Assembly: GCF_003254395.2 (NCBI RefSeq) | Contig: NC_037644.1 | Location: forward strand, 5,363,001 to 5,427,000 | From: Apis mellifera | Taxonomy: Eukaryota > Arthropoda > Insecta > Hymenoptera > Apidae | Direction: 5' to 3' | Length of the DNA: 64,000 nt | In this document: in pieces, positions 36,141-47,350 of the stretch | How the letters are laid out: each line of letters starts with the position of its first letter | Position numbering within the stretch: the first letter of the stretch is position 1 | Notes under the pieces: model-generated | The model's database searches: none | Told to the model about the DNA's origin: nothing | Seen by the model: only the letters and a program-made list of their open reading frames with translations | Translations under genes and position numbers: made by a program

Positions 36141-36520
36141 ATGTATATTTCTTCTATATGCGCATTCTCTAAGAATCCTTGCAACTCGAAGCAGACCTAC
36201 ATTAGGCGTGCTTTAGTGCGAGGAGATACTATGATTGCGTGGAAACATTACGTATAACGAGTTCCCCGAGTGAAAGGGTTGTATTAACACCGGAGAAGTT
36301 TACACACTTGACGATGGTGTTACACTCTGAGAAATATCATGGGCGAGGACCCGACTATGAGTGTGTTTAATTGTTTGCTTAATTGTTCCCTGATGAATGG
36401 ATGGCATTAAGTCGACATTAAATAATGAATGGCATACACCGTGACACCATAGCCTTCTCATTTAGGCGATATTTATTGCGCCTAATAAGTGGATGCATCG
36501 CAAAATATGTTTCTAAATGT
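36141..36520. promoter_or_regulatory. Islet with homeodomain-type words and a GC-stem hairpin
   Basis: TTAGGCG (36462-36468) and CGCCTAA (36479-36485) form a perfect 7-bp stem around ATATTTATTG, whose loop contains the Hox/Caudal-like TTTATTG. Two TTAATTGTT words lie 13 bp apart near 36367-36388. GTCGAC-centred and AATGAATGGCAT phrases repeat near 36394-36435. No ORF. It has the texture of a conserved developmental enhancer, but conservation cannot be tested here. Confidence 0.4.
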
Positions 36521-39030
36521 TTTTTTGATTTAAAATTTAAACATATTATATAATGATAAAATAATATAGATAATTATTCGTTATTATGTTTTTTAATAGA
36601 TTGAATTTGAGATGTTGTTAAAAAAATTGTGAATATCATTGATTTTACATTTCAAATTCTTAATTTTTATTACCTATTTGATAAATTGAAGTAAATGTTA
36701 TACATGAATATAAATTTTTTAGCGATTAACTAATACCAATGTGAAATGTAGGATCGCGATAGTTGAATTCTTAAGTGTTCTTAAGTGTTTAAAAGTGTTT
36801 AAAAGTTAGGAAATGCGAAAATCAATATTGTAAATCATTTTAATAGCAAATTATATGTAATAAATATTCAGTGCAATTAATATGAAGTACATACATTAGT
36901 GTAATTAAAAGTCATGTTTAAGGAAGACACATTTTTTAAAATTTTTTCATATTTATACAACTTATATTTATCTTAAAAATTTTAATTACAATTATATAGA
37001 TAAAAATATATAAATTTGATAAATTTATTTAATAATTCAGAAATAATTTTTTTTTAAATAATCGCAATATTATTAATAATGAATTTAATAATAGTAATAA
37101 AAAATATAAGAAGTGAACTTATTTCATTTTTATAAAATTTTAACACGTATATCGTATTTATAGAGATTACAAAAAGTATTTAATATTTATATTTTAAGAA
37201 AAATATAAGAAATATATTTATAAAAGAAATATATTTATCATTCGAAAAGAAATTGATTAGAATTTAAATATTTTATAATTCATAAATAGTTTCAGAAATA
37301 ATTTATTTGATTAATTTATCTATTATAAATATAATTAATTACCGCAATTATATTAACGGAAAATACCCATCGCATACTTACGAATACGCTCTCAATGAAC
37401 AATAGTAATATAAATGAATAGTTGAAATTTTTTTGTAATAATAATTTTTTTTGCAAATATTTCGAAAACTATGACTAAAACTATAAATCATTTTTACATA
37501 TATACGAAAAAATCGTTTAAAATCTTTTTATAAAATATTTAAGAATCATCGAGATTTTTTTTACCTTATAATTTTTAAAAATTTAGTTCGTTTATAATAA
37601 TATATAATCATAATGTCAATAATTTTTTAATAAATACTAATAATTTTGACATTTTACTATTGAAAAATAATTCTTATCAGTTAATTAAACCAATATAAAT
37701 TGTTGAAAGCAACGAAAACATAGATTGTTATATTCAAATTATAACTTTTAATATGAGTTTTGGTAAATCTTAGTTGAAAAAACAAAATATTTTATCGAAA
37801 TATTTTTCGGAATTCCGATTTTTAACATATAATAATATAATAGAAATATAGTAATAAGGATAAAAAATTTGATCCAAATTGTGTAATACAAATTTCAATG
37901 ATGAAGTATATAACGAAGAATTGAAAATTATTATTATATATGTATGGACTATTCTTTTAATAATATAATAATATAATTCTTTTAATAATATCGTTTAACA
38001 ATATTAGCAATATAGAATAAAATGTTGATATTTTATTATTATGATAAATATTTTAAATATTTTTGCAAGTGAGTTATAATTATAATATCTTTAAATTTTT
38101 TAAATATGTTTTTCTTTCTTAAATAAAAAGATATAAATATTCATCAAAAAACAAATAAAATATATTATAATTTCAAGTAAATAAAAATCTTCATTCCACA
38201 AATATAATGTAATATATATCAATTAAACAAAAATCTAATTTAGTCTTAAAATATATCATTAATCAAAAAAATTGAGAAGCATTGTTTTATGTAAATGAAT
38301 GAATATCAGTATATATTAAAACATAAATACTTTGATAGTTCAGATTTTTTATTAATATCGTGATTGTTATTAATATAAATTTTGTTTTTATATGTTGCAT
38401 ACAAATATATAGCATCTATTGATACTAGATATTCATAAATATTTAAAATTAATTTATTTCTATATTTATTTCTATATTCATAAAATATTCTATATTCGCA
38501 TAATCTTGATTTGATATATTTTATTGTTGTAAGATATCAATATTAATTCTAAGAAATGCTGATACTGAAAACTGACTATCTATATATATACTTTTGATAT
38601 TTTTTGATACTTCTTGATTGATTATTTAATATCAAATAATTTGAATAACGTTAGTATCAATTTAACTATTATGTGTTATTAATAAACTTATAAAATGATA
38701 ATTTATTTATTTTATTTATGAAAATATTGATTTTTTTGATATATTAAAACTTTAATAATTACACTTATAATTAATATTTATTACAATAATATTTATATTT
38801 ACAATAGAAAAATTAAATCAAATAAATTTACTTTTCCATCAAAAAAGCGCTTCTTTTTACTAAAAAATACTTGAATTAAATATTAATCTGTAATTTCAAT
38901 TAAATTAATTTCTAATTTTCTAATTTTTCTAAATTTTATGAAAACAAAGATTAGTATTGTTTCGAATATTAACGATGAGATGGGATTTATAATATGTATG
39001 ATGTTCGTTTATTAATATTTAATTACGCAT
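36521..39030. other. AT-rich desert
   Basis: Low-complexity A/T with a 10-bp minisatellite near 36770 (listed). Nothing else seen. Confidence 0.55.
36768..36807. repeat. 10-bp minisatellite, four units, NK-2 core
   Basis: The units are TTCTTAAGTG, TTCTTAAGTG, TTTAAAAGTG and TTTAAAAGTT. The first two contain TTAAGTG, the NK-2/Nkx2 binding core, spaced one helical turn apart. Confidence 0.85.
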
Positions 39031-39310
39031 TGGAACGACATATTACATTAAATGGTACAAAAAGTATCATCGGAACGGGCGTGTACCGCAGCGTAAATTT
39101 GATACTATTTATACACTTTATGCGCTGACGAAATTCATGTTCGCGCGGGAGGTTAATGTTCCATTATATGCGACATGTCGCGCAACGCTCGCGAATAAAA
39201 ATTACGCTCAAATTAAATTACAACCATGTCCAAAACACAGAGTTAAACTCAATGACGATAAACTTTATACTATTCGCTTCCATCTATAATCGAAAACGAT
39301 CGATAATCGG
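39031..39310. other. CpG-containing islet with 12-bp palindrome
   Basis: The perfect palindrome GCGACATGTCGC (39170-39181) sits among CpG-rich words (TTCGCGCGGGAGG; AACGCTCGCGAA). No ORF. Candidate regulatory element. Confidence 0.4.
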
Positions 39311-40040
39311 TAGAATTTTATAATAAAAAGAAAATAAAATGAAAAAAAATTTATTTTTTTTTAAATTATAAATTTATAATACTGAACGTTCTTAATCGAT
39401 TCTATTTTGACTCGTAGATAAATCATTAGGGAAAATCAAGATAAGTCAGTATTTCCCATGTTTTATGTGAGAGGAATTTTCAAATTTAATGTTTCGTCAA
39501 TTAATCTCATTTAAATTTTATTTTTCATTATTTTTGAATCGAGTATGTATTATTTTTCAATTATTAATGCTATCAATGTTCAAATACTTAAAGAATATTT
39601 ATTGTTATATTTTATATATTTATTAAATATATTTTATATATTTATTTATTATATATTTATAAATATATTTATATTTATTAAAATATATTTATTGAAAAGC
39701 TTCTATTTTTCTATTCAATATATTATCTATTTTCCTTTTTTCTATTTTAATAATTAAATGACATAAAATCACAATAAGATATCACAATAAAATATATAAT
39801 TACAATTAAATAAGATTATGAAAAAAAGAGAATAAATATTATAGTAATTATTTACCATTAATTAAACATTATAGTGATACTCAAATAAAAATATTATATT
39901 TGAATCTATTGATATTAAAGAATAAAAGAAAATTCCATTAATAATTAAAGAATTTCAAAAAAAATATTTTTGTGATTTCATCTTCAAAATTCAATTTTTG
40001 AATCTTCAAAGATGCTTTTAGAATCTGTTTCAAATAAATT
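39311..40040. other. AT-rich spacer
   Basis: Low-complexity A/T with TATTTA-type repeats at 39590-39690. The open frame there (39545-39757), almost all Phe, Ile, Tyr and Leu, is compositional. Confidence 0.55.
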
Positions 40041-40450
40041 AGATCATCCTTTTCCTAGTTGCATGGATCGAGAAACATAAACACGAGGCGCAACAGGGTC
40101 TTTCTCGAGATGGAATAAAATGTTTGGCCGTGTTCGATCTCGCGGGTTTTCGCATTCTCTTAACATCGTTCAAGGTCGTGCTGTTCTCGCAACGTAGAAC
40201 GAATAATGCTGAGCCCCGCCTCTCCTCTTCTGCGCACTATCTGCTACTTTATCGTCGTATAGAACGTCGGTTGAAAGTAAGAGGGGACGGCCCGGTATTT
40301 TTCGCCTTCTCTTGTCAATCTCGCAAGGTCTTGATCTTACAAGATCGATATTGTTTATCCAACACAGGGTTATGTGAATTTTCAAGAAGGTGAGCCGATA
40401 CTTCGACCATGTTACTTTGCATATCTGTCGATTTGCGTTTAACCCTTTGT
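40041..40450 (+). other. CpG-rich islet ending in a donor-like splice site
   Basis: CpG-rich block with a CCCCGCCTC GC-box-like word near 40215. AAG followed by GTGAGC places a good donor at 40389|40390 on the plus strand. A plus frame is open from 40124 (a TTG; no in-frame ATG was found near the start) through that donor. The translation is not recognised. It could be a non-coding first exon, or simply a regulatory islet. Confidence 0.35.
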
Positions 40451-40791
40451 CACTTTAATTTTCTGAGTGACCATGCCAAAATACTGTACAGTTTAACTAG
40501 AACAAGATATAATATAAGAACATAAGTGAGTTTATTTTTTTTAAAAATTATATTACACATGTATTTTTTTTTTATCAAAAATCATTTGTTATCTTGTAAT
40601 AATCATTAAAAACATTAAATCTTTATTGATAAAATTGTATTGTGAAAATTATTTTGAATTTGATATTTTATTTCAAATATAAACTAGTACAATGAGATAT
40701 TAATATTAAGTGAATTTATTAAATCTATTGTATTTAATATTTCATTTTAGTAAATTTTTAAGTGCTTTTATAATATTAAATTCAATATAAA

Positions 40792-40792
<1 letters not shown>
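40451..40792. other. AT-rich spacer
   Basis: Low-complexity A/T; nothing seen. Confidence 0.5.

Positions 40793-40864
<72 letters not shown>
40793..40864. repeat. (CA)36 microsatellite
   Basis: Seventy-two bp of uninterrupted CA dinucleotides. It is long and pure, so it is likely to vary in length between individuals. Confidence 0.97.
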
Positions 40865-40868
<4 letters not shown>

Positions 40869-41560
40869 TCTATTTTAGAAAATACCATTTCAAAAAAAGA
40901 AAAAAAACAAAATTGAAACTAAAATATTTTCAAAACAATTTATAGTAAATAACTTAGTATTATTATAAAATCTTGATGATAAATCACTTATATATCTATC
41001 ATATTTATCATAAAAATCATTAGGATCAAGTTTAATATACTTTCTAATAGAAAAGAATATAATGTTAGGTTTAAATAATTAAATATTAAACATTTTAATA
41101 TTTTTTTGCATTCTTCAAACTTTTATAGTTTTTAAATCTTAGACATAAAGTTTCACTGTTAAGAAAAAGCGAGAGAAAAATCATTCTTTTTAGAGATATA
41201 TAATAAAATACCCCATAAATACCTACTATAAAAATCATAAGCCAAGGGATTAATTGCATGACGCCCATTATCGTTAATCCATGAAACGCTTGATAAAACG
41301 TTAAACCTTCCATTAAATCGATTTACATCTCATTATATCACGTGTTGCATCGTAAAATTACAATTCGTATAACCTATACATTTTATTACCAACATTGCGT
41401 ATTTTTCAACGCAATCGAAGTTTAATTTTATTTCCAGTAGCCATTCATTATTCTTAAAAAAAATAAAAAAATAAAAAAAAAAGAAGAAAAGAAAAAGAGG
41501 AAAAAATAATAAACATAAAAAAGTAATAAACGTTATGTATACGCGTGTCGCAATAAAAAA
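40865..41560. other. AT-rich spacer with a small homeodomain-type patch
   Basis: Contains the K50-type pair at 41247-41280 (listed), a CACGTG (41339-41344) and an A-rich tract (41457-41510). A 72-codon minus frame (41313-41095) has a predicted hydrophobic segment, but its length is within chance expectation. Confidence 0.4.
41247..41280. promoter_or_regulatory. Inverted pair of Otd/Bicoid-type (K50) sites
   Basis: GGATTA (41247-41252) and TAATCC (41275-41280) are the two orientations of the K50 homeodomain core. They flank TAATTGCATGACGCCCATTA. The first overlaps a TAATTG Antp-class core. Confidence 0.3.
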
Positions 41561-42220
41561 TTTCTAATTAGACGTCACTCACTAGATGCAAACACACAGG
41601 CTGGGAAGAACGTGTTGCCATTTGATTTTGAAATAATGGCGGGAAGAGATAGTTGAAAAGTTATGGTGACACAGAAACAGCCGCCGCCATAGTGAAAAAC
41701 ACTCGCAGACATGTTTAAACGGTGATTACCATATCCATGGCAACAACAGCATCGATCCCCGGAGGATTTTTTATAAAGCCACCCTTATGCGTAGTCACAT
41801 CGCTCAAGTGCGTTTACGTAATGCGTGTACATGCATATACATGACTGAAGGTGGACCTATATATAGTCGTGTGCTTAGATATATATAACCTTGCGTATGA
41901 TTATAAATATGTAGCGTAATGTACAACAATTCCTACGTTCCAAGCTAGCTTGTTACTATCGATACGATACTATTGACGTGGGATACAGTGTTTCTCAAAT
42001 TTTTCTACGAAACTTGGTTTTTGAGTTGCAGCCAATTGAAGTAAAGGTAAATTCAAAAGAGAGAATAACCGATCCGAAATAACGAGGCGATCGATCGCTA
42101 ATTTGATAGGAATAAAGTGGTAAGAAGAGGGACATTTATTAGAGAAACACGCATGAAACTTTTCCTCGAATCTTGGGAAAGTAGAAAATGTCAAGTTACC
42201 AATTAATGATTAAGATATTT
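41561..42220 (+). promoter_or_regulatory. Promoter-like islet with E2F, YY1/Pho, X-box, TATA and DRE words
   Basis: In order on the plus strand: GGCGGGAA (41638-41645; reverse complement one base from E2F TTTCCCGC), GCCGCCAT (41683-41690; YY1/Pho core), ATATCCATGGCAAC (41731-41744; RFX X-box matching all but one position), TATAAA (41772-41777), initiator-like TCAAG (41804), the palindrome CAAGCTAGCTTG (41941-41952) and DRE TATCGATA (41957-41964). The X-box about 60 bp before a TATA-spaced start is the arrangement seen in ciliary-gene promoters. A 45-codon minus frame (41712-41575) crosses the block and is probably fortuitous. Confidence 0.4.
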
Positions 42221-42825
42221 TCCAATAGGTTTGAATAACTCGATTGACTTGTACCGACGCAGTGTTGATCGAAATGTTTTGTACTTTTGAAAAATAGTTA
42301 TTTCTCGATAATCTTGTGTTTTATCTATTGATGAATTTAAATTTTTTTTTTCAAGAAATAGATGTGTCATTTTTGTGTAAGTTCAATTTTTCAGATATCT
42401 TTATGTGCAAATTAATTTTAGATAAAGAAATAATTACTTTTTAATGATATCGTATCTTAAAGCCATTAACTTCTTTATCAAGCAAAATCAATCTTATATT
42501 CTGGTTCTCCAGAAATTAATTGCATGTTCTTATCAAAAGTTATTCAAAAGTTATAGAGCAATTTATTTTTGATTCAAAAAATTAGTAAAAATTAAAAGTT
42601 ACGAAAAAACTTAATCTGATAATTTAATACGATAAAAGTGATAGAAAGCGTAGTGAAAATGATACATTAAAAATAAAAATATGTAATTTAAAATTTTTCA
42701 TCAAATATTGAAATTTTATTAAAGATAAGAGATAACTTTTAAGTTACATGGTATACAAAAATATGGACGATTAAAAATGCAGGATAGAAAAAAAGATTGA
42801 ATAATTTAATAATTGAAGCGACAAA
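42221..42825. other. AT-rich spacer
   Basis: Low-complexity A/T; nothing seen. Confidence 0.5.
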
Positions 42826-43110
42826 CTTTTCGCATTTCACGAGTGATCGAGTTTCCAATTCGACATGAGAAACACTGTATCGCGGCATATCCACGTCTCC
42901 TTTCACTTCGAAGCTCCTTTTAGTATAGGTGGAAACATCTACTGTTACCTATGCGCGTAGGTATGTGCCGCATACCATAAAAGCAGAGCAAAGTATATAA
43001 TATAAGGGGTAAGCTCAACAACAGGTGCTCAGTTTCCATAGACACGGAACTGCATCGTCCTCGGTAACGTAAGATGTATAAATGCCTTAACCCTTTAAAA
43101 TTCAATTTTA
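42826..43110 (+). promoter_or_regulatory. Candidate core promoter (TATA plus initiator)
   Basis: TATATAATATAAGG (42994-43007) precedes TCAGTT (43029-43034), which fits the arthropod initiator TCAKTY exactly. TATAAGG starts 30 bp before the initiator A (43031), the expected spacing. Upstream, two overlapping inverted repeats, TACCTA/TAGGTA (42946-42963) and GGTATG/CATACC (42960-42976), share GGTA and cannot form together. About 32 and 38 nt after the start lie donor-like GTAACG (43063) and GTAAGA (43069). No ORF follows. It could start a non-coding or short first exon. Confidence 0.4.
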
Positions 43111-44540
43111 AATTGTTTCATATAGGCATGGTAAATAAATCTATCATTTATAATTTTTTATTCATTCCTGTCATTGATCACTATATATTCAAAAATTACT
43201 ATAATCTTACATTATAATAGCTAATTTGTGAAAGATATATTACATTTAGTTTTATTTTTAATTGAAATTTATTTAAAAAAAAAAGTTAACATCTTAACGA
43301 GCTAACGAAAATTTAGCGAAAAAAGATTTAATAATTAAATGGTTAATTGACGCTACTTGGAAATTGGGCATCCAGTTTTTTCTATAATTGCCTTGTTAAT
43401 TTTAATGAAAAGCATCATTTATTATTATATTTATTTTATTTAATGTAATAAATAACTACAGATGAGAAAAAAGAACAAGAATTGTGAACAAAACTTTCAA
43501 TGCTTGTAAATTTTTTGGAAATAATATTAATCAAACAGATTAAAAAAATTTATTTATATATATATTTATTTATACTTATTTAATGAATCTCAATCATTAT
43601 AAAATAAGAGAAAATATTAATATGTATTTAGTTTCAAATATTAATATGTATTTTGTTTATCAAATTAAAAAATTGAAAATTTAAAAATAAGATTTATATA
43701 TATCCATATAAATATATGACATCATTTTTTTATAATATATATATAAATATGAGTATTTCTTTTATTTGTCTATATCTTATTCATCAAAATTATTAGCAAA
43801 TTCTGCGAAAGTTAATTGTAGTTATAAATATATAAAAAAGAAATTATTCTCTAACAGTGATACAATTCGAATTATTATTATGAAAAGATTTTTTTTTTAA
43901 ATTAATTTTTAATTTAAGATTATAAAACGAAAATAATTAAAATGTTATATAATCTTGTTTTATGAATTTTATTTTTCTCATTTTTTCCAGATTTTTTATC
44001 TACAATTTTATAAATAAAGATAAATATGAAATATATGAAAAAAATAATTAAAAATATGAAATCGTCCAAATACTTTTCTGTAATAGTGTAGATTTTTTTT
44101 TTTATAAGTAGATACGTTTTAGATATATCAATAATAATTTATGAAATTAATCGAAATTACAATTTTAAAAAGAAAAAATTAATTTGTATTTTTCTTGTTT
44201 TACATTTAGAAAATTATATAACAGAAACTGCAAAGGATGAATTATATAAAACTATAACCAAGTTATGTTCTATATTTTTTATCAGAATTTTATTCAAAAA
44301 TCATTTTTATCGGACACTTCAAATTTCATATATTTTGCATAATTTTCCTATGTAATTTTATTAATATAAATTTCAGATATTTGAAAATTTTATATTTATT
44401 TCAAATATTTTTTTTAAAAATCATTAAGTTATGTGATAAAGATTTTCATATTTTTAAAATTAATTTTCACGCTTAATTTTACACTTCTCTAAAAAGAATA
44501 AGACAGTGTGAAAATTATCGCAATGAATCTTTTATTTGCA
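43111..44540. other. AT-rich desert
   Basis: Low-complexity A/T. A good acceptor-like CATTTTTTCCAG (about 43980-43991, plus strand) leads into pure A/T and is unlikely to be used. No gene. Confidence 0.5.
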
Positions 44541-44860
44541 ATTGTAAATTACAAACGCATTGAAATAGCTGTCCATTGTGCACAAAATGAGAAAGGTTAA
44601 TGCATTTATTAGCTTCGATGATTTTCAAGTATTTGTACTCGATCCTGATATTGAATACAAATTTTAACGTTTTCGCGGAACATGATATTTTTCATATAAA
44701 TGGACAGCCAGCTCGCTCTGATCGCATTTAATAAATGAGGAAAAATTGCGTTCAATGTTAATAACGTTGAATCGCTGTAGAACTGCCCTTTAATAAAATT
44801 TTGAAAGAGAGCATTGACCTCTCTCTCCTATCTCGATCTCTTTTATACATCTATCTGTAT
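44541..44860. other. GC-raised islet with Sox word and 21-bp palindrome
   Basis: CCATTGTG (44573-44580) is an exact Sox core. TTCAATGTTA and TAACGTTGAA (44751-44760 and 44762-44771) form a 9-of-10 palindrome around one base, with an HNF1-like GTTAATAAC centre. A CT-rich end (44817-44828) reads GAGAG on the other strand. Candidate enhancer. Confidence 0.35.
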
Positions 44861-47160
44861 CTTCTTCTATATCTGTTAATATTAAAAAAAAATTGATGGG
44901 ATACGAGATTTTTATTTTTTCTTGTTATACAAAACTTTTTTCTTTGTTAATTAATAAAATTTTAAATTATAAATTATTGAAATAAAAATATTAATCGAAT
45001 ATAAAAAGTAAAATTCGATATTATGTATATTGTATTGGAAATAGCAGAAAAATATTCTTCTTTACAATTTCTTTAATTATAAAAGTTTAAAATTTTTATA
45101 AAAAAAGAATATGATAATAGGTTTGCAGAAATGATAAAAGATTGTTGAAAATAGGAATATTTAATCGATATTAATCACGTATTATTTAAAATTTTCAATA
45201 AAAATTGTTAACAATTTAATATATTTTTTATATATCTTTAATATTTATTTGAAAAATAATATTTTTGTACTAGAAAAAATTTTGTTTTCTTAAAAATTTT
45301 AATTTTGGTATATACAACATTTTTATATTTAATTTCAATTAAATGACTTTATATTAGTATGAAAAATTTCGCAAAATTCTCAATAATTTGAAAAAACCGA
45401 TCGAAAATATTTTTTATAGTATTTAATGAGCATTATGTATATATTTACTTAATATTTATGATTAATAGTCGTAATATATGTATAATATATATATATGTAT
45501 ATATATATATGTATATATGTATAGTATATATAATATAAATATATTCTACAAAATTAAGGAATTATTTTAACCGAAAAATTGTGAATCTAAATTGCTGTAA
45601 CTTTGTGAAAAAATATCTACAATTCATCTCTGTTCATTTTAAAGAGTGGAGCCATTACTTTCACATGACTGAATTCAATTTTCCAAGTACCTACCCCTTT
45701 ATATTGGAAAACGAACTAAGAGATTGAAGTTCGTTTTTGTTTTAAAAAATTTTACAAATTTAAGCGATTCTATGGACACTAATAAATTTGTTTCGCAATT
45801 CGTTTTAGGACAAGTTTTCAAAGAAAAGTTTTTGCTTTACAACGATTTTTCCTTTACTTTTCCTTTGAAAAGTTAATGATTTTTACTGGTGTTTTATCGT
45901 ATTTTAAATTAAAAATAAGTCACAAACATTAGTATAAACAAAAATAAATGCTTTGCAAAATCTGACTTGTATCATATAATCAAATTTGTAAATTATTGTG
46001 CAAATTTATAAAATTTTTTAAAGCAAAAATTATTTTCAATTTTTTTCAGTATAAGTCCGTTTTTCAAAAAAATGTTTGGAAAAATACTTAAATATGAATT
46101 TCTTTGTTTATTTTTCTTTTTCGATATCATTCTTTAATAATATGTTTGGGAAAATTCTTAAATATGAATTTCTTTGTTTATTCTTCTTCTTTGATATCAT
46201 TCTTTAATAGCATTCTTCAAATATAACTACTTTATACATTAAAATTAGATAAAAAAACAATTTTTAGACAATTTTTTCACATGTGAATTAAAAAATTTTT
46301 CAACATTGTTATTTTATAAATCCTTAAATTCAAGTTTTCTATATATGTTATTTAAAATATTTTCTTCAAAATTATTATTATTATAATATTCTTAATAGAA
46401 TATATATAATAATATATAATATATATAATAATATTCTTAGAAGTATAATATTCTTCTATGCACATTATTTCCATGCAAATGTGATTAATATTTTTAATTG
46501 CAATTCAATATTATTTTTTCAAAATTTTATTTAAATAAATTGTATCTATAGTTTTAGCAATTATCAGTTCCAGTTTTCTTCTTTATGTAATATATACTTT
46601 AAATTATTAAACTGATCCATTTGTAATAAACATATTGTGTTTAGTAATAAAAGAATGATTTTCACATTTTCATTCAACATAGCGAGATCAAATGACGTGA
46701 TGGAATATTATCTAAAGTTAATAATATTTTAAATTCAATATTACTTTCTTCGCAATATTTACAATACTTGGACAAAAATAATTTAAAAGTTAGTCATTGA
46801 ATATTATTGAAGTTATCCATGCTTTTTTATTTACATGTTAAATAACTGGAAATGATCTATGTTCGCAATCTTCGAAAACATGAGAATTTAAAAACTGATA
46901 TTAGCCTCGGATTTGAATTTGACGAAGTTGTTAAACGATCTTTCAACTATTGATTAAATTAATATTTTTTCTTAAGTATATTACATAGAAGAAAATATTA
47001 CATTATCAATTATCATTATCTATTAATTTTTTTGTGTATGATATAATCTTTTCTCTATTTCACATATGTTAGATGTTCATATAACATATTTTAATTTCTG
47101 ATGGAAAAATGGTTTCGAATTATTCAGAAAATATTTTCTTATTTATCCAAGCATTTTGTT
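44861..47160. other. AT-rich desert
   Basis: Low-complexity A/T including TATG/TATA repeats (45475-45540) and a 70-bp tandem duplication (listed). The part at 45640-45860 is slightly richer but shows no frame or motif. Confidence 0.5.
46072..46211. repeat. Two-copy 70-bp tandem duplication
   Basis: Units 46072-46141 and 46142-46211 match at nearly every position, for example ATGTTTGG, CTTAAATATGAATTTCTTTG and GATATCATTCTTTAATA. Only a handful of substitutions separate them, so this is a recent duplication. Confidence 0.9.
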
Positions 47161-47350
47161 GATTTTTGTACAGAGTAATGCATCCATATTCATATTTTTA
47201 AAACATCGTGGATGTTTACTTTTTCCTATCGTCAACACTGAGAGCCGATGGCATCTAGTTGCGTTTGAACAAAATACTGTTTTAATGCGGTCTTTGCTAA
47301 TTTTACGATCAATAGCTGATTTTTCTTGAAGAAACTGAGATCTTTTTCGA
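47161..47350. other. Small GC-raised islet
   Basis: About 190 bp richer than its flanks (ACTGAGAGCCGATGGCATC near 47236). No motif or frame assigned. Confidence 0.3.

Noticed and set aside
39545..39757. Hydrophobic frame suggesting a mitochondrial-like or membrane protein
   Set aside because: Composed almost only of Phe, Ile, Tyr and Leu from TATTTA repeats; no mitochondrial gene motif seen.
40793..40864. CA tract as a CRISPR or satellite array
   Set aside because: Simple dinucleotide repeat without spacers.
41575..41712. 45-codon minus frame through the X-box promoter-like islet
   Set aside because: Short and unrecognised, and it overlaps motif-dense sequence that explains its composition.
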